Assembly: GCF_001625305.1 (NCBI RefSeq)
Contig: NW_017804032.1
Location: 1,037,941 to 1,101,940, forward strand
Direction of reading: 5' to 3'
Length of the DNA: 64,000 nt
DNA from: Branchiostoma belcheri
Taxonomy: Eukaryota > Chordata > Leptocardii > Amphioxiformes > Branchiostomatidae
The notes beneath the pieces were generated by a model that was not told where the DNA came from, searched no databases, and saw only the letters and a program-made list of their open reading frames with translations. Within the stretch, counting starts at the first letter, position 1. Each line of letters begins with the position of its first letter. The translations under genes and the position numbers were made by a program. This document shows, piece by piece, positions 49,501 to 62,800 of the stretch.

Positions 49501-52500
49501 AGTGTATTGACAAAGGCAGCAGTTAAAAACTACATGCATTATTTGGTAGGGGTGGGAAAGGGGTTAGTAGTAGTACAAATGTACATACACCAGGGACAGT
49601 GAGGGTGTTGAAAGCACTCAAGACTTGTCAAAATACAGGTTTTGTTGTCTGACGACTGCCTATTCCTTTTTGTGCTAAAATGTAACATTTCTTAAATGTA
49701 ATGTACCTGAGTGATTTTAAGTTAAATAAAAAATGACAGATCAATCATTTTCAGTGTACAATACTGTAACTGCTATAATTTTTGCAAACAGTTTTCAAAA
49801 TCATATTTGCCCAAAAGTTATCATGATGTTGAACTGCATTTTTTAAATGCAATGTATTCAAAATGATATGCACATACATGTACACATGCAACAACTAACA
49901 AACGTTATGTGGCAACCAATGAACTGTATGCAATCTTTTTTTTTTTCATTTATCCTGAATTTCATGTATCATACTCTTGGGCAAATGTTTGACTTCAGTA
50001 TTTAATATGTAAATTGAGGGAAGTAAAAATTTATGTTGGAAATTCCTGTTAAAGAAATATAGCAAATGTTGGACAGGTAGGAAGTTTGCCACTGGACCAA
50101 GGTGGCTGAAAGTTTGTTGTTTGTTAAGCCGTGTAGAGAGAGGTGTATTTTTGTTATCTCATTGTTTTCGAAACTGGGTGGTCCAACAGTAGGGCAAGTT
50201 CAAACACTGCGTATTGTTCTGGTGATCGAAGGTTCATGCGAGAATATTGATAAGGCTAAAGTCGGTGATCCTGTCACGCCGGTCGGCGGACTTTATTCCC
50301 GCTCGCCCTCGCAAATGACTTGTTACGTCATCCCGTCTGGGCGTTGGCGCCACGATGAAAGAGACGGCAGGAAGTTTGGTCGTGACCAGCGGGTGACCTG
50401 CGCACGTTACAAGCATGGCTTCAAGCTGTTCATACAAAAAGAATTGTCCAGCTTGTCAAGAGTTGTCACCGGATTATTTTCTCAAAGTAAATTGTCCTCA
50501 TTACCTCACAGTTTGTTTCAAACACCCCCTAGGAAAGGGGTTCCTCACAGACTTATTATATCGGGCAGCATTATTGCATTATAGAGCTATAATGGATGAG
50601 GTCAATGGTGTAAGATTCAGCTAAAATTCACTTGCCAGTGACTTGATATTTTGGAGCTTCTGTTCATGGTTAAACCACCAATTTTCAGGATACAGCTCTA
50701 CTTCGTACTTTGCCTTTGAATACACCCCAAAATCTATGAAGGTTGGTTCTGGTTTGGCCTATTAATAAGATTGTGAATGTTTCAATGAATTCGGAAGGCT
50801 GGAGTAATATATCTTTCCCTCAGGTGCCGGCCAGACAGGAAAGGATCAATACCCGCGCTGCCTGGTTATTAGAATTCCTTGCCGCCTCTTGCCCATCTCG
50901 TGACTGTAACATTGCCGCACCTCCAGGTTTCATAAACAGGATGATGAGCAATTAGGTATGCAAAGGTGGTCTCTTCCTACCCTTTACGGATCAGCTCATA
51001 CTGGCTCTACATGTTAATAAGTGTCGGAATCACGCAGGTGGGAGGGGGGGGGCGCTCTCACACTGGAGTCAGATTTGGTCAGCTACTGTTAGCATCTTCC
51101 AGCTGGAAACCTTCCTAGAAACATAAAATCTGTTTAATGAGTTGCTCTAATTCCTTTTATTTAAGCCAGGCAGGGAAATGATAAACTTCAAAAGGAACCG
51201 CAATTAAATACAGAAGTGAGTCATGTAATAAAGACTAGGATGCATCATATGTTTAAATCCGCTTTTCAGTATTTTGTTGTTAGTACAAAAGTGTTACTGT
51301 AACAGTGCATTCTTTCTGACAGTTTTTATTTCTGGTAGGTTTCTCTGTCAGTATTGTGTCTTTATGTGACAGATTTGTGTATAATACCCAAAAAAGACAC
51401 TTTTTATGTAGTTCCAGGGTTGCTCTGTGAGTTCATACTGTGAAAACAGAGGAGCCCGTAAAACAGTTTATGGGAGCACTATATAGATATTGTAAGGCAT
51501 CCCTTTTTATGCACCATGCATGGAGGTGTCAGATAATGGACAACAATACCTCCTTAAGACTGTCACAATATTTCTTAAGAGTCTCTTCAAGAATGATTCC
51601 TTCCAAAAAGCCGGTATTGAAAGAGATATGCTAACTGTTCTAACACCATGTATGTACACAACAAAGCATGTCCCACGGTTGACCCACCTTTTATACCCGA
51701 GCTATGTACATTTCAGCAATGTTGTTGACTTTGTCCGTATATAGACATTCCTTATAGCCAAACAAATCTTGACCTACTAACAGTTACCGGTGTTTGCTTA
51801 CCAACAGGACCGACGTTTTTTTGTAAATGTCCGAAAAATAAATAAACCGGGTATATCAGACATTAACGCCATTATACATTAGCTGCAGTTAATGGCCTCG
51901 GAGAGTGACACATTCCTTTGTTCCCGGAGCCTTTCTAGTCACCAAGGTGTTTTGTCTAGACACCAGGTGATGCCGGCAAGGCTCCATTGTCTCCACAACA
52001 ATGGCCTTCGTTTCTGTTGGGCAATTTGTTGGATAGCAGGGTAGTGACCTTATTAACTACAACTATTATAGCCGACAGGTTGTTTATCCAGAGAAGCCAT
52101 CAAAGGGCAGTTTTTCAAAGCTTTTGTCAAGGGTTTCAGTTATGGAGTATGGTGGCTGATGTCAACTGGGTACTAGATGCATTTCAGAAACCTGAAATAA
52201 AATTTGATTTTGAATTAAAAACTTGTCATTAAATGTGTAAAAAACTATATATTGCTTTAATTATAACTTTTCAAGCAAACAGAAGTGTATGATTATAAAA
52301 TATTCAGTTTCCTATAAAAGTTGGCTTGTGAAAATGACTACCTGATTGTATTCTAACATCAGGTAGGAACATCGTCTTAGATGGGATATAAAGCTGGAGG
52401 TCCCATAGGTTGAGGAGAGCCACACTTCGAGCATGTTTAAGTACCCACCAGTACTACAGGTTTCTACCAGCAAGTGTGAGTGGTTCAAACCTTACATTCT

Positions 52501-53719
52501 AGTCTCCAGGTTTGCATCTTGAAAAAGGTGGTAATGTACACAAATGTGGTAAATTTCAGTGAAATAAAAGTGTAAACAAAAGTGTATAAAAGTCATTGCA
52601 CATCTGTTGAAATGAAATTAAGGCCAACATCAGGTCTGTTTGTCTCCAACTGAGTTTGCCATTTGACACAATCAAGGATGTAACAGAAAAAAGGTGTCTT
52701 TGATTGTGTTTTTGGACAATTCGAGTCCTTGCTGGCTTGGTCCCTTGGAATTTCTGGAAACTCCCCAAATGACACCTTGTCAAGAGTCACTTTTTCATCT
52801 GTTTCTGTAGTTATCTTGGCACAGAATATTTGTAGGAGTTGACTTTGGACACAGTTTCGTGCATTTACTCTGAATGATTTACAGTTTTTCATCTGTTCCG
52901 TAGGGATTTGATGAACTTCGAAAAACGTCGACTTGGCAAAAGGCAGTGTATCTGTCTGTCTATGATCTGAAATATGTGGTCTCTAGTCACGAACGCTGTG
53001 TCCTGCGCTGCTGGTGGGATACTGCTATCTCTAACAAATACCCTGACATTTACCTCTGCATCCCCTACTAGGCATCAGACTGTCTCTTAACTCCCTGGAT
53101 GACCCACCGGGATGCTGCGATTGATTCTGCCGAAGTTGGGTGGTTAGGATTCTCTCCCTCTTTTGATCTGCAATATCTCGGCCCATCTGTACCTTAACAA
53201 GGCTATTACGTCCTAAGGCACACGTCGGGGTACTTGGAAAATAGAAGATAGTACGGTCTATTCACAATTGCCCTCAGAAATGGCAAGACATCTCAGCGGG
53301 TGAAATGGAAGAGTTAGCAGAACCTAACTAAGTTTTGCAAGTGTCGTATTAAAGTAGGTGTACTAGGTTACTCTGAGAATACGTGGAAAATTGATGTTGT
53401 GTTCATGTAATAAATTCTAGTGAAAGTCTAATGGTCTCAAGCTGTGTTAGATGTGGCTTTTTAATGCTGCCTAAACTGCTCAATGCATTGTCTTCAAATG
53501 TGAGGATGGAAAAATGCATACAGTGCCATGCTCCGTCAGCTTTTTTTCTTGAATGTCACATCTCACATCTTTCTCAATCTTGATTATGATAATAAACATC
53601 ATTCTAGATTAAATCCAAGATGCTATCATGCCATTGAGCTGTTGGAGGATTATGACAGCTTGTAGATGAGAATGATCAGTAAAAATTTAATCTTTGTTAT
53701 TGCATCATCTACAACATTA

Positions 53720-53775
53720 GGCTAAACCAAATGAATTTGTTGATTCTTGAATTTTTTTAGGAAAAATATGAAGTT
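53720..53775 (+). mobile_element. Short fragment of the Harbinger-like MITE end
   Basis: After TTA, GGCTAAACCAAATGAATTTG then TTGATTCTTGAATTTTTTTAGG and GAAAAATATGAAG, matching the left arm of the copy at 15599 with several substitutions. Confidence 0.55.
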
Positions 53776-53913
53776 AGGAGTTTCTGAGAATGAACAAAGC
53801 CGCATCGGGTCTCGGAAAATGTGTTTCTGTCTAAACCACAATCATTAATTTTGCCCATACAGCACACATATGTATCAGGTGTCCATTCGGACATTGTGAA
53901 TTTTTTTTTGTGT

Positions 53914-53951
53914 GCTTGAAGAATTTGTTCAAGCTTGAAGAATTTGTTCTA
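53914..53951. repeat. 19-bp tandem duplication
   Basis: GCTTGAAGAATTTGTTC occurs twice, at 53914 and 53933. Confidence 0.85.
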
Positions 53952-55795
53952 GTTGACCCGAGGAGTATAGCTGTGGGCTAAACGGTGTTGGATAATGGTC
54001 AGAGGTTTCAGGGGTCAACAAGCCACATGTCTTGGGGTCCTTCCGACCAATCAGACTTCCCCATTTTCCCACCAAAACGTGTCACGTTCCAACGCCCTCC
54101 CATTCATCCTGTAGGTGTTCGCTTCCACGGCAAACAAGCCGGAACCACTTTCAAGTGATGACATCATGTCTACATCCAGTTGTTTTCCTACCGGAGGCTG
54201 CCACGTTGCCATGGCGATGGACAAACAATGCTCTCGGCTGGCAGGGGTTGGCTGTTCTCCCCAGGGAAGGTCAGACGAACTTGACCTTGCAGGAGAATCA
54301 TTTACAGCACATGTGGCAGTCTTTCAGCTTGTAAAATCACAAGTGATTTCACCACAGACATGGCAAAAGTCCTGCAGCTTAGGTTGGGACCTCAGGGAGC
54401 TAACGTTGTAGACAGGTGGCCTCCTCATGCCTTTTCCAATTCATTCCTCTGACTGTTACTGTACATGCATCTATTTTTCCAGTGGTTTAATTTTGTGGTA
54501 CTGAGGGTAAGGGGGGTGGGGTTGCAGTGTTTGAAGTTGATGGTTGTAACGATTCTGTAGTACAGTAGGAATACAAAACACATCTTCGCAGTGTCAACAT
54601 TTTAGATTAAGAGGACACAACAAAATATGACATTAGGTTACAATTGATTTAACAACATGAAGATAACGTTTAACATTCTGTTTTCAAAATGGCGAAAATA
54701 TAGTTTTGAATTGTGTGATAGATACTAGGTATATAACAGCCAGCACAGCATGTTTTGCAGTTTTTTTAAAGATTTAAGACTTGCTGTCATTGCCATTTGG
54801 TTTCCTGTACAAAAATAGAAACTGATCCTGCTTACACCTGACATTCAGGATGGCTCTGAGCAAAGATTATCTGCCTAACTACTGTCTGTTGTACCAGGTT
54901 AGAGGCAAGGTCTTGAAAGGTTGAGCCTCTACAAGAGGCTAGGGATGGGTTGTATGGCAAAATTTATCATGATCGTAGAAAATTTGACAATTTTACAAAC
55001 AACATTTCAGTAGCAAGAAAATTACACGGCCTGCAAACAAAACAGGTGGACAAGACGTGCTCACAAAAAAACAAATTATAATCCGGGCACAAACACAGTA
55101 AATGTTTATTGTCTCAATGTATGTCCACTTGCAACATTCTGGTTAAAAGTTAGCAGGAAATCAAACAAGGAAAGCGAGGTAAAGAAAAGCCAGGTGTGAG
55201 CCTCACACAAAACGTTAGTGATGGTTTCTCTGCCACTGTTGACCCATGGCTTACCACACTTCCATGCCGACTTTTGATTTGGATGAAAAATGAGGCAGTC
55301 GGCTTAGGGCACAGCAGGTGCAAAAGTGCCTGTGCCATGGGAGACTGTACCATACAGTGGACCTTCTATGGACTTCACTAACACTGTTTTCAGCCAATGG
55401 CAGTTGAACTCAAATAAAAGGGTTGTATTGTGATTCTGCCTACACCACTGTACAGGGAAATCTGTGGTCCATGTACATGTAATACCTGGCCATTTTCATC
55501 TTTGAATAGTTTCTATGATGCACCGGACAAACGAGGTATCATTGAAATTGTTTGATTGCTTTGAAGTTAGTATTATTTCTAATACAGTTTCAAAGTCAGC
55601 ATGAGGTCATGTCTTGTTTGAAATGTGTACTTTCACTGGTACTGTATGTGAATATGTTATGGGATATGAGTTCCATTGAAATCAATTATGCTTTTTGCGG
55701 AAAAATATTTCTATGTAACCCAAAGCAATCATACAAGTAATGAAATTGGTAAGATCAAACAGGAGTCTATTTCTATGTTATATTGCAAACCAATT

Positions 55796-55830
55796 GGTCA
55801 GTGCAGTGCCTGCAGTACTGGGCACTGACC
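55796..55830. repeat. Short hairpin, 9-bp perfect stem
   Basis: GGTCAGTGC (55796-55804) and GCACTGACC (55822-55830) enclose 17 nt. Too small for a typical microRNA precursor. Confidence 0.75.
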
Positions 55831-57263
55831 ATAGGAGGCTTCTCACTGCCATAGACACATGCTATACTGGATGGTTTTGAAAAATCTTAAAGCAATAAGT
55901 TACTGGTATTCCCTGTAGACATCTACTTTTGGAGAACAAATTACCAGAATTTGTTTCACCAACTCCTTTTTTCTTTAAGTTGACTGTTAAGATAACTGGC
56001 TAATTTGGATAACTGGGATGAATATACATGTACATGTATGATATCTATTTTATACATGTATATCTACTGGTATTGTCAGAAAACCAACTTTTTGTCAGAA
56101 AATTAGAGAAAGGCTGTCTTTTATCCCAAACTTTTACTAATGCTCATCCATGGAACTTACCATGATTCACCCCTTAATGTGAATATGCTGCTCCCCATAC
56201 CTCTAATATTCTAATGGAATGCATTGTTGGCTGTATTCCTCCTCTTTTCACCTGAAGGTCAAACGCAGGAATGTTCCAAGGTTAAGCAGGGTTGTCTACC
56301 CAATCTTACCAGTGGGCGGATGAGATAAAGGGTAGCTCCGAAACTTTATCGAAAAAGTCATTTTCGCTGTACGGGAATGTGTGCAGGGGAATGGGGGATT
56401 AAGACTCGGCCAAGTTTGGGAAGGGCCCTTCCAGCCTTAGATGGGTAATACATCCAGGAATTTTTTTCTAAGATGTAATCAGCAATTCAGCAATGTAGTT
56501 ATACATATTTTGTAGTCAGACTGGTATCTGTATAGCTGGTATCATCACCCTACACAGTAACACAGGCGAATTCAATGCAAAGCATCATCCGCTGGTTGAA
56601 TAGGATGAATTAGCAACTCGTAAAAATGAAAAGAAAATGAAAATGAGAAGTGAACAACTTGCAAACTCTGGTGCAATTATTTTGAACCAATTTGTCACAG
56701 AAAGTGAACCTCTGAACCAACTGCCCTTACTACAAATTACTATCCTTCAAAGTAACTGACAGCAATACACCTTAGGGCCTGGGAACTTGACAACCTCTAA
56801 TTTCAATGCTAAATTTTTGTCTTTGCCCATTGTCGTCCCGACCTCTGGCATATCATTCCCTTTCACTACAAGTCAGATGTGTCTGACTTTATGATCTGGC
56901 GTATTCCACGGTGGATTGCAGGGTTGGCCGGGGTCTAGACATCGTGGATGATTAAACTTTAGGATCAGACGGTACTCCGGATGATGGATAGTCAAGAGGA
57001 ATAAAAGCATCTCAAGTCAGACTTAATTTTGACAAGTAGGATCTCAGCCTGATTGAATTTTCCCCAAGGTCAAATGAGTCACAAGGGTAGGCAGCCATTT
57101 TGCGATGATGGTTGGACTCGACATGTTGGGATTGACCCGTGGGTACCTAAAGATGAGATCGGTGATGGGACGAATTTGTGATGGTAAAGAGGTCATAAAG
57201 AAGACTTGGACAGGAAAGTACTATAGTGAGGAAATTATATTGAATAGCTTTTAACTTCAGTTG

Positions 57264-57338
57264 CAGGGCTTGAAATACATCTTACTGCATATATGCATTG
57301 AAAAAGACTTGCACCAGACAAATTTTACCTGCACCACT
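57264..57338 (+). mobile_element. hAT-like MITE fragment, second subfamily
   Basis: CAGGGCTTGAAATACATCTT continues with the CTGCA...CATTGAAAA, TTGCACCAGACAAATTTTAC and CTGCACCA blocks of the element at 31048, then diverges. No right end was found. Confidence 0.65.
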
Positions 57339-58128
57339 CAGAATATAGGCATGTGGCTAAAATGGTGTAATATTCCCCTACTAAAACAGCATGTCCGAAG
57401 GGTGGGGTAGGATGCTGAAGTGTTATTGCCTGCCTCTGACATTTCTCCCCCTAAAGCAACCAGCGTTTGCACTAATAACTGTCGAATTTCACTCACAGTA
57501 CAAAAACGGGGAAGAGTGGCAGGTATATTTGACCGTCTCTGACCCTTGCAAAGTGTTCATCCTCGGCTGCTCGGTATTGGAACTTGTCTGCCCCTGCTCC
57601 AATTTGCCGGGATTGCATGGCAGAGAGAGGTAATTGGCCAGTGATGGGCCGGGGTTTTATCAGAGTTGTAAGGCAGTTTCATACATCACTGTCTATCAGT
57701 GCAAATTCCCTCCCCATTCGCCCGGCATTCCCAGGGCATTTCCTGCGAATTGGTCTGATATCGGCGGACGCAATGACCTGAATGCTTGACAGCAACTGGC
57801 TGATTCACCCAACCATCTCTTCTCGGGGATATATTGACGTCCCCAGCAAGTATTTGTCAGATGTTGTGGGCTGATATTAGGGTACTGTATGATGATGACT
57901 AGCTGATACCCCATAAGGAGCAATGGGTGTTATGGGAGTTTAGTTCAGAAAATCTTGTCTCAGCCAAGACATTACCCAATCTCTTGTCACCTAGACATCG
58001 ACGGATGGCAGGAAAAGTCTGTGAGAGGTGGATGCAAGCATTTGCATGCCACATGTGGATAAGGGAATTCTCATCAAAAAAGGAGGCCACAACCTTGTAA
58101 TTTGAAGGGAAAGCGCATAAAGACAACC

Positions 58129-58320
58129 GTGGACAGTTCTGTCCTTGGTGCTGAATTACCACCAAAGTGATGAAATGCTAAATTTAAATAGAGACTTATT
58201 TAAGTAATGAGTTAAACACATCTTACCTTACAGACACCTTTCCTTCACATCTCTTGATTCATCTTAAAGTGTTAAAGCTTTTATGACTACACAGATCATC
58301 CACATTTTTGTATATGTTAC
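58129..58320 (+). repeat. Dispersed direct repeat, copy A
   Basis: Shares GTCCTTGGTGCTGAA, GTGA(T/A)GAAATGCT, ACATCT...CCTTACAGACAC, TTCACATCTCTT and ATGA(C/T)TACACA in order with the segment at 59186-59355. The two lie about 1.06 kb apart on the same strand, either side of the MITE fragment at 58824. Family unknown. Confidence 0.7.
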
Positions 58321-58823
58321 AAAGGGAATACTTATCATCAAAATGATGTGAATCCATAACTTGACCCATTAAAATGTACCAGATCTTAAAAGATTTTTCC
58401 TGAGTTTTTATCAGATGCGATCTTAAAATTTTTAGCCAAGTGAAAAAAGTTTGAACAATGTACAATCTGAACTATCTATTGTAATTTTGTTTCTAGAAGT
58501 TTAAGAACCTTAGAGTTCACACCCTCTGGGCAGTTAAGTTTGATTGCAAATCAGCCTTTATATTTGCTATGCCTCTGTGCCTAGGGCCAGGATTTGGAGC
58601 AAGGGAATGGCCACAGAGTAGCCGTTATCTTGGGATGGCCTCAATAACTCAACCTCTGTAATTAATTATACAACAGTCTCCCAGGCAAGTCTCCGGCAGA
58701 AATAAGCGGGCATTACTGTCCTTCAAGGATAGTGCTGAGGGTAATTCTTTAAATGGACTTGTTGCTCTGTAAGAGGTGCAGGTGTGAGCTGCGGACTCAC
58801 GGCTAAACTTCTGATGTGGAGGG

Positions 58824-59030
58824 CAGTGGTCTAGCCAGGCTAGAATTTTTTTCTGTCAATTGATTGATTGACCTCAATTCTGTTTGACGTAATATGTTGA
58901 GTGGCATGACGATCCTAGGGGGGGGGGGCCAAAAATTTTGAAACTTTGACCCTCTGAAACACTATTTCCTGCATTTTAAGCCGAGACTAACCTTATGTTA
59001 GTGAGTTAATGATATCTCTTTCCATGTCCA
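58824..59030 (+). mobile_element. Fragment of the CAGTGTT-ended MITE family
   Basis: CAGTGGTCTAGCCAGGCTAG, then CTCAATTCTGTTTGACGTAA, a run of nine G residues, TTTGACCCTCTGAAACACTA and GATATCTCTTTCCATGTC. Collinear with the copies at 7261 and 21954 (inverted). Confidence 0.65.
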
Positions 59031-59185
59031 ACTCCATCAAAACATAGAAATGCAAAATAAAGATATAAAAATACAAATAATTAAATGACATTCAACCACT
59101 GTCTCATTGGTCAAATCATTAATTGTCATCTTCTCATTAGTTGAACTGCTAGTTTTGATAGACAGGATCTGTTTATTCATATTGT

Positions 59186-59355
59186 GGACGGTCCTGTCCT
59201 TGGTGCTGAACTGCCAAAAAGTGAAGAAATGCTCAACTTACATAGTTACCGTTAGTATTATACATCTTTCCTTACAGACACATTTACTTCACATCTCTTA
59301 GTTCATTTGAAAGTTTAATGATTACACAAAACATCCAGATTTTTTTGTAGATTTA
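59186..59355 (+). repeat. Dispersed direct repeat, copy B
   Basis: Collinear with 58129-58320, with small indels and many substitutions. No terminal inverted repeats or polymerase III boxes were recognised. Confidence 0.7.
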
Positions 59356-59801
59356 ATATTAGTGTGTGTGACAGGGGGAGACAATTCTACCAATATTTGT
59401 ATTTACCAACAAATGCCATATTCCTAACAATTAAGTATGAAACAAGACTTCCTATTGGCCTAGACCCTAAACAGTGGTTTACAAGCTTGATTCCTAGTTA
59501 TATGGACCCTTCTCAAACTTTTTTCCTTTCCAAAGTGATAAGCTGTGCCCCCCTCCCCAACACAGTGCACACTCAAGGGCCACCAATACAGCCACACACT
59601 GAGGTTCTTGTCCAGTAATAATAGGTTTATCTGACTCCTCTCTATAGATTATACACCAAATAACCCCAAGTGCTCCTGAGGGCAGATAGAAAGGGCTGGA
59701 ACCTGGTCCTTTTGTCCTTGACTGGCAATTAGGCCTGACACCTCTGACAGCAGAGGTCACCAGCAGGACTCAAAGGTCAGGGAAACTGTCCAAGCTGTCT
59801 C

Positions 59802-59837
59802 AGCTGATCCAGATTCTCAGAGCTGATCCAGATTTTA
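59802..59837. repeat. 19-bp tandem duplication
   Basis: AGCTGATCCAGATT occurs at 59802 and 59821. Confidence 0.8.
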
Positions 59838-62800
59838 GCAGCTGCTTTTAAGGTGACATCCTGTTCTTTACTATTCAAGTTACTAGTCTAAGAGTTGATA
59901 TGTTGTATATACTTGTATACATGGGCTAATTCATTTGCATCCACTTGTTTGTATGTTGAGTTGTAGTAAACCTTACAAAAGTTATGTCGGGGTAGAGATT
60001 CCCATCTGGTAGAATCAAGGATTCAACTGGCTGAGAGAGGGTGAGGTCTATTGCTGTAATCTAATATTGCCCAACATATCCTAAAAGTTAAACATTCAAT
60101 CACATTACTGGTAGCTACTGATCTCAGGGTCTGTGCTTGCCATAAAACCTATAAATATGCGTGTCTTTTAATGCTGTACATGCATGATACTGAACATGAA
60201 TTACAGACTGTACCAGCACACACTCTAATCGGAGTTTCTGTTGACAGAGATTTGTTGTATTCCTAACTTTAATAGACAAACAAAAAGATTACTCTTACCG
60301 TGCCTCTGAACTCAAAAGGCAGGCCAACAGTAAACTCTTACCCAAGAAAAAGTCAACAGTTTTGTTACTTGGTACAGTTGACAACTCTGTAAAATCTACA
60401 TCATAAAGTACAGCAGTGACAAGTATTGTCTTTGAAGTGGTTGTGTTATCAAACTATAGTTTACTCATGTCCCTTCAGCATTTACCAATACTTAGCTATT
60501 CCCTTTTACCAATCTGGGAGTCTTGTAGATTTTTCCCACAAAAGAGTGCAAGGGGCAAGTCACGATGTGGTCGTTATAGCTCAAACTATTTCTATGTTGA
60601 TATAATATGGTTAAATGAAAGTTAATAGCCAAACTGACCTCTCAGCTGCAATACCGGTAGGTGATGTTGTTGAAATATTACCTTATATGCAGTGAGTAGA
60701 GAGTTGTAGTGTACGTATTGCCATTAGAGCCATTTACAAATTGTACCATAAAGTTAAATGTATCCAACGTATTACAATTCAGTAATGAAGACCAAGTTCA
60801 TTTACTCTAAAAACAGCAATCATAACTCCTAGTGTTATCAGGTGATAATTTAGTGGAGGTAAATTTGTTTTCACAGAAAAGAAAGTTGTTTCTAATGATA
60901 ATGTCCAATGTACACATGATGTGTTGGTGGTTTATTAGCTTAGTTTGGTGCACTGTTGCAAGGCTAGGTGGAAGTCTGACCTGATTCTGTCAGGCTATCC
61001 TGTGATACACTGTGCAGATATATGCAGATGCCAGAGAGGTTTACATGGGTTTACAACATGCATTTATAAGTATGATATTTTTGTGGGACATGCAGATTCT
61101 TAGGACATGATCACTCACATGAATTACCATTAAAACTAGGTAACTAAATAATAGAATATGAAATCCAATGGCAAGTACGTACATTTTAAGTCTTGTGATG
61201 CTAAGATTATTCAGCTGTTTACTTGAAAGCTTTTAAATTACAATGCTAGAGACCATATCTTAAACTTGCATATATTATACAGTCAAAAGAGTTTAAACTT
61301 GCTTCACAAAGTATAAGACCAATTACTGTAGAAAAATGACAGATATATAATATCATAAAAGTAATCAACTTTCAAATGTGAACAAAATAAACAAACTCAC
61401 ATCACCTTTCCTCGCCAACACCTGTGCTAAAACCCAATCTATGCTGTCTAATATTTAAACTGGATGACAAATGGCCCAGCTTAACTGAACATGCTCCCTC
61501 AATTAACTCTCCAACCTACGGCCCAAAGTCATCAGGTGTTAGTCTCAAGTGGAAGCAAGGGCAAGGCACCGAGACACCTCCACATCTATCAATATGCATG
61601 CGCACTGGCACAGACTCATTTAACCAGTAGGAACAGATTACACTGCTTTGATTGATGGTTTCACAGAGCTTTGGGTATCCTACAATACTGCAGGACCATC
61701 AAGGTCAAATTGGAATGATCTTATAGTTTATACTTTCTCCCAAGACACAGGTGTTGGTCTCTGTGGTTGGAGAGAGATTGGGAGAAGGTGTGCATGTATG
61801 TGTATGCTTGGTTAGGCATAATTCATGTAAGGTATGTATTGTGAGATTTGTGGTGGTCTAGGGAATTGCAGGCTCACCTTTGAGCATTATAAGGTCATAA
61901 CTTTGTACTCAACTTGGGATCAGAGTTCACTTACTGCAGTTAAAGTGATACCGGTATAAGGGTCGGTTAGTGACCCGGAAAGGATGTTCTCAACCCTTCA
62001 ATCTATTTTCATGTACAAAGCAAAAATAATTACAGTATTTTGAAGCATAACATTAACAGTGGAACACACCTATGTAATAATGTAATACCTTGTAGTACTA
62101 CATCTAGGTCACTCTACTCATGCAAGAGACATTCTCAATTTCCTATATTTCCATGAGGGAAGTATTGTTTTGGGTGATGCTGGTCTGAGGGAAGTTTGTA
62201 TGTATCTTGTCTTGAGCAGAAAGGATTTGAAGTGAGTGGATGGAGATTGGGTTTGAGTTGATTGACAGGGTTTGATGTTGCCACTAATGGTACTGGAGTA
62301 AGATCATGGTATTAAACATAGTATTACATAGAGTATCACTGGAGTAAGATACATCTGATCATAGAATCAGTTCCAAATCTTCTTAAGCATAGCGGTCAAG
62401 TATAGAGTCAATTGTCTGTCCTCAAGAAAAAAAAATGTTCCTCCGCACACATTCCTCTGACTTAAGTCAGGTGACCTGTGAAACTTGTTCCAGGTCTTCC
62501 TTCCCTCCATCACTCAACAAACGCCCAATCAACATTCTTGCCACGTACCTGCTTTGTTCCTGAAAGTGGTCCAATTGGATCCAGTATGCCCGCTATTCAC
62601 GCTGCAGAGCTTTAAGCGCCCAAGGCGGTAACTTTACTCCCCGACACAAGTACAGACAAGTCTCTGTCCGTCTTCGCTTTAATAGGTGGGTTGTGTCTAC
62701 CCTGTCAGAGGTGCCTGCCAGCTTTGCTGCAGATCAGTCGTCCATTGTCTTGTAAGCCCTCAAAGTGCTGAAAATACAACAGCTGAGAATTGTGTCTATG

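Larger units (their letters stand above)
46591..57263 (+). other. MBNL intron, middle part
   Basis: AT-rich with GC-richer islands at 50250-50440, 53100-53240 and 54000-54420. The longest open frame of the window (50102-50584, 160 codons, non-ATG start) covers one island but has no recognisable domain. Confidence 0.55.

Noticed and set aside
50102..50584. Longest open frame in the window (160 codons)
   Set aside because: Starts at GTG, lies in intronic sequence, shows no recognisable domain or splice context, and its length is explained by a GC-rich island with fewer stops.
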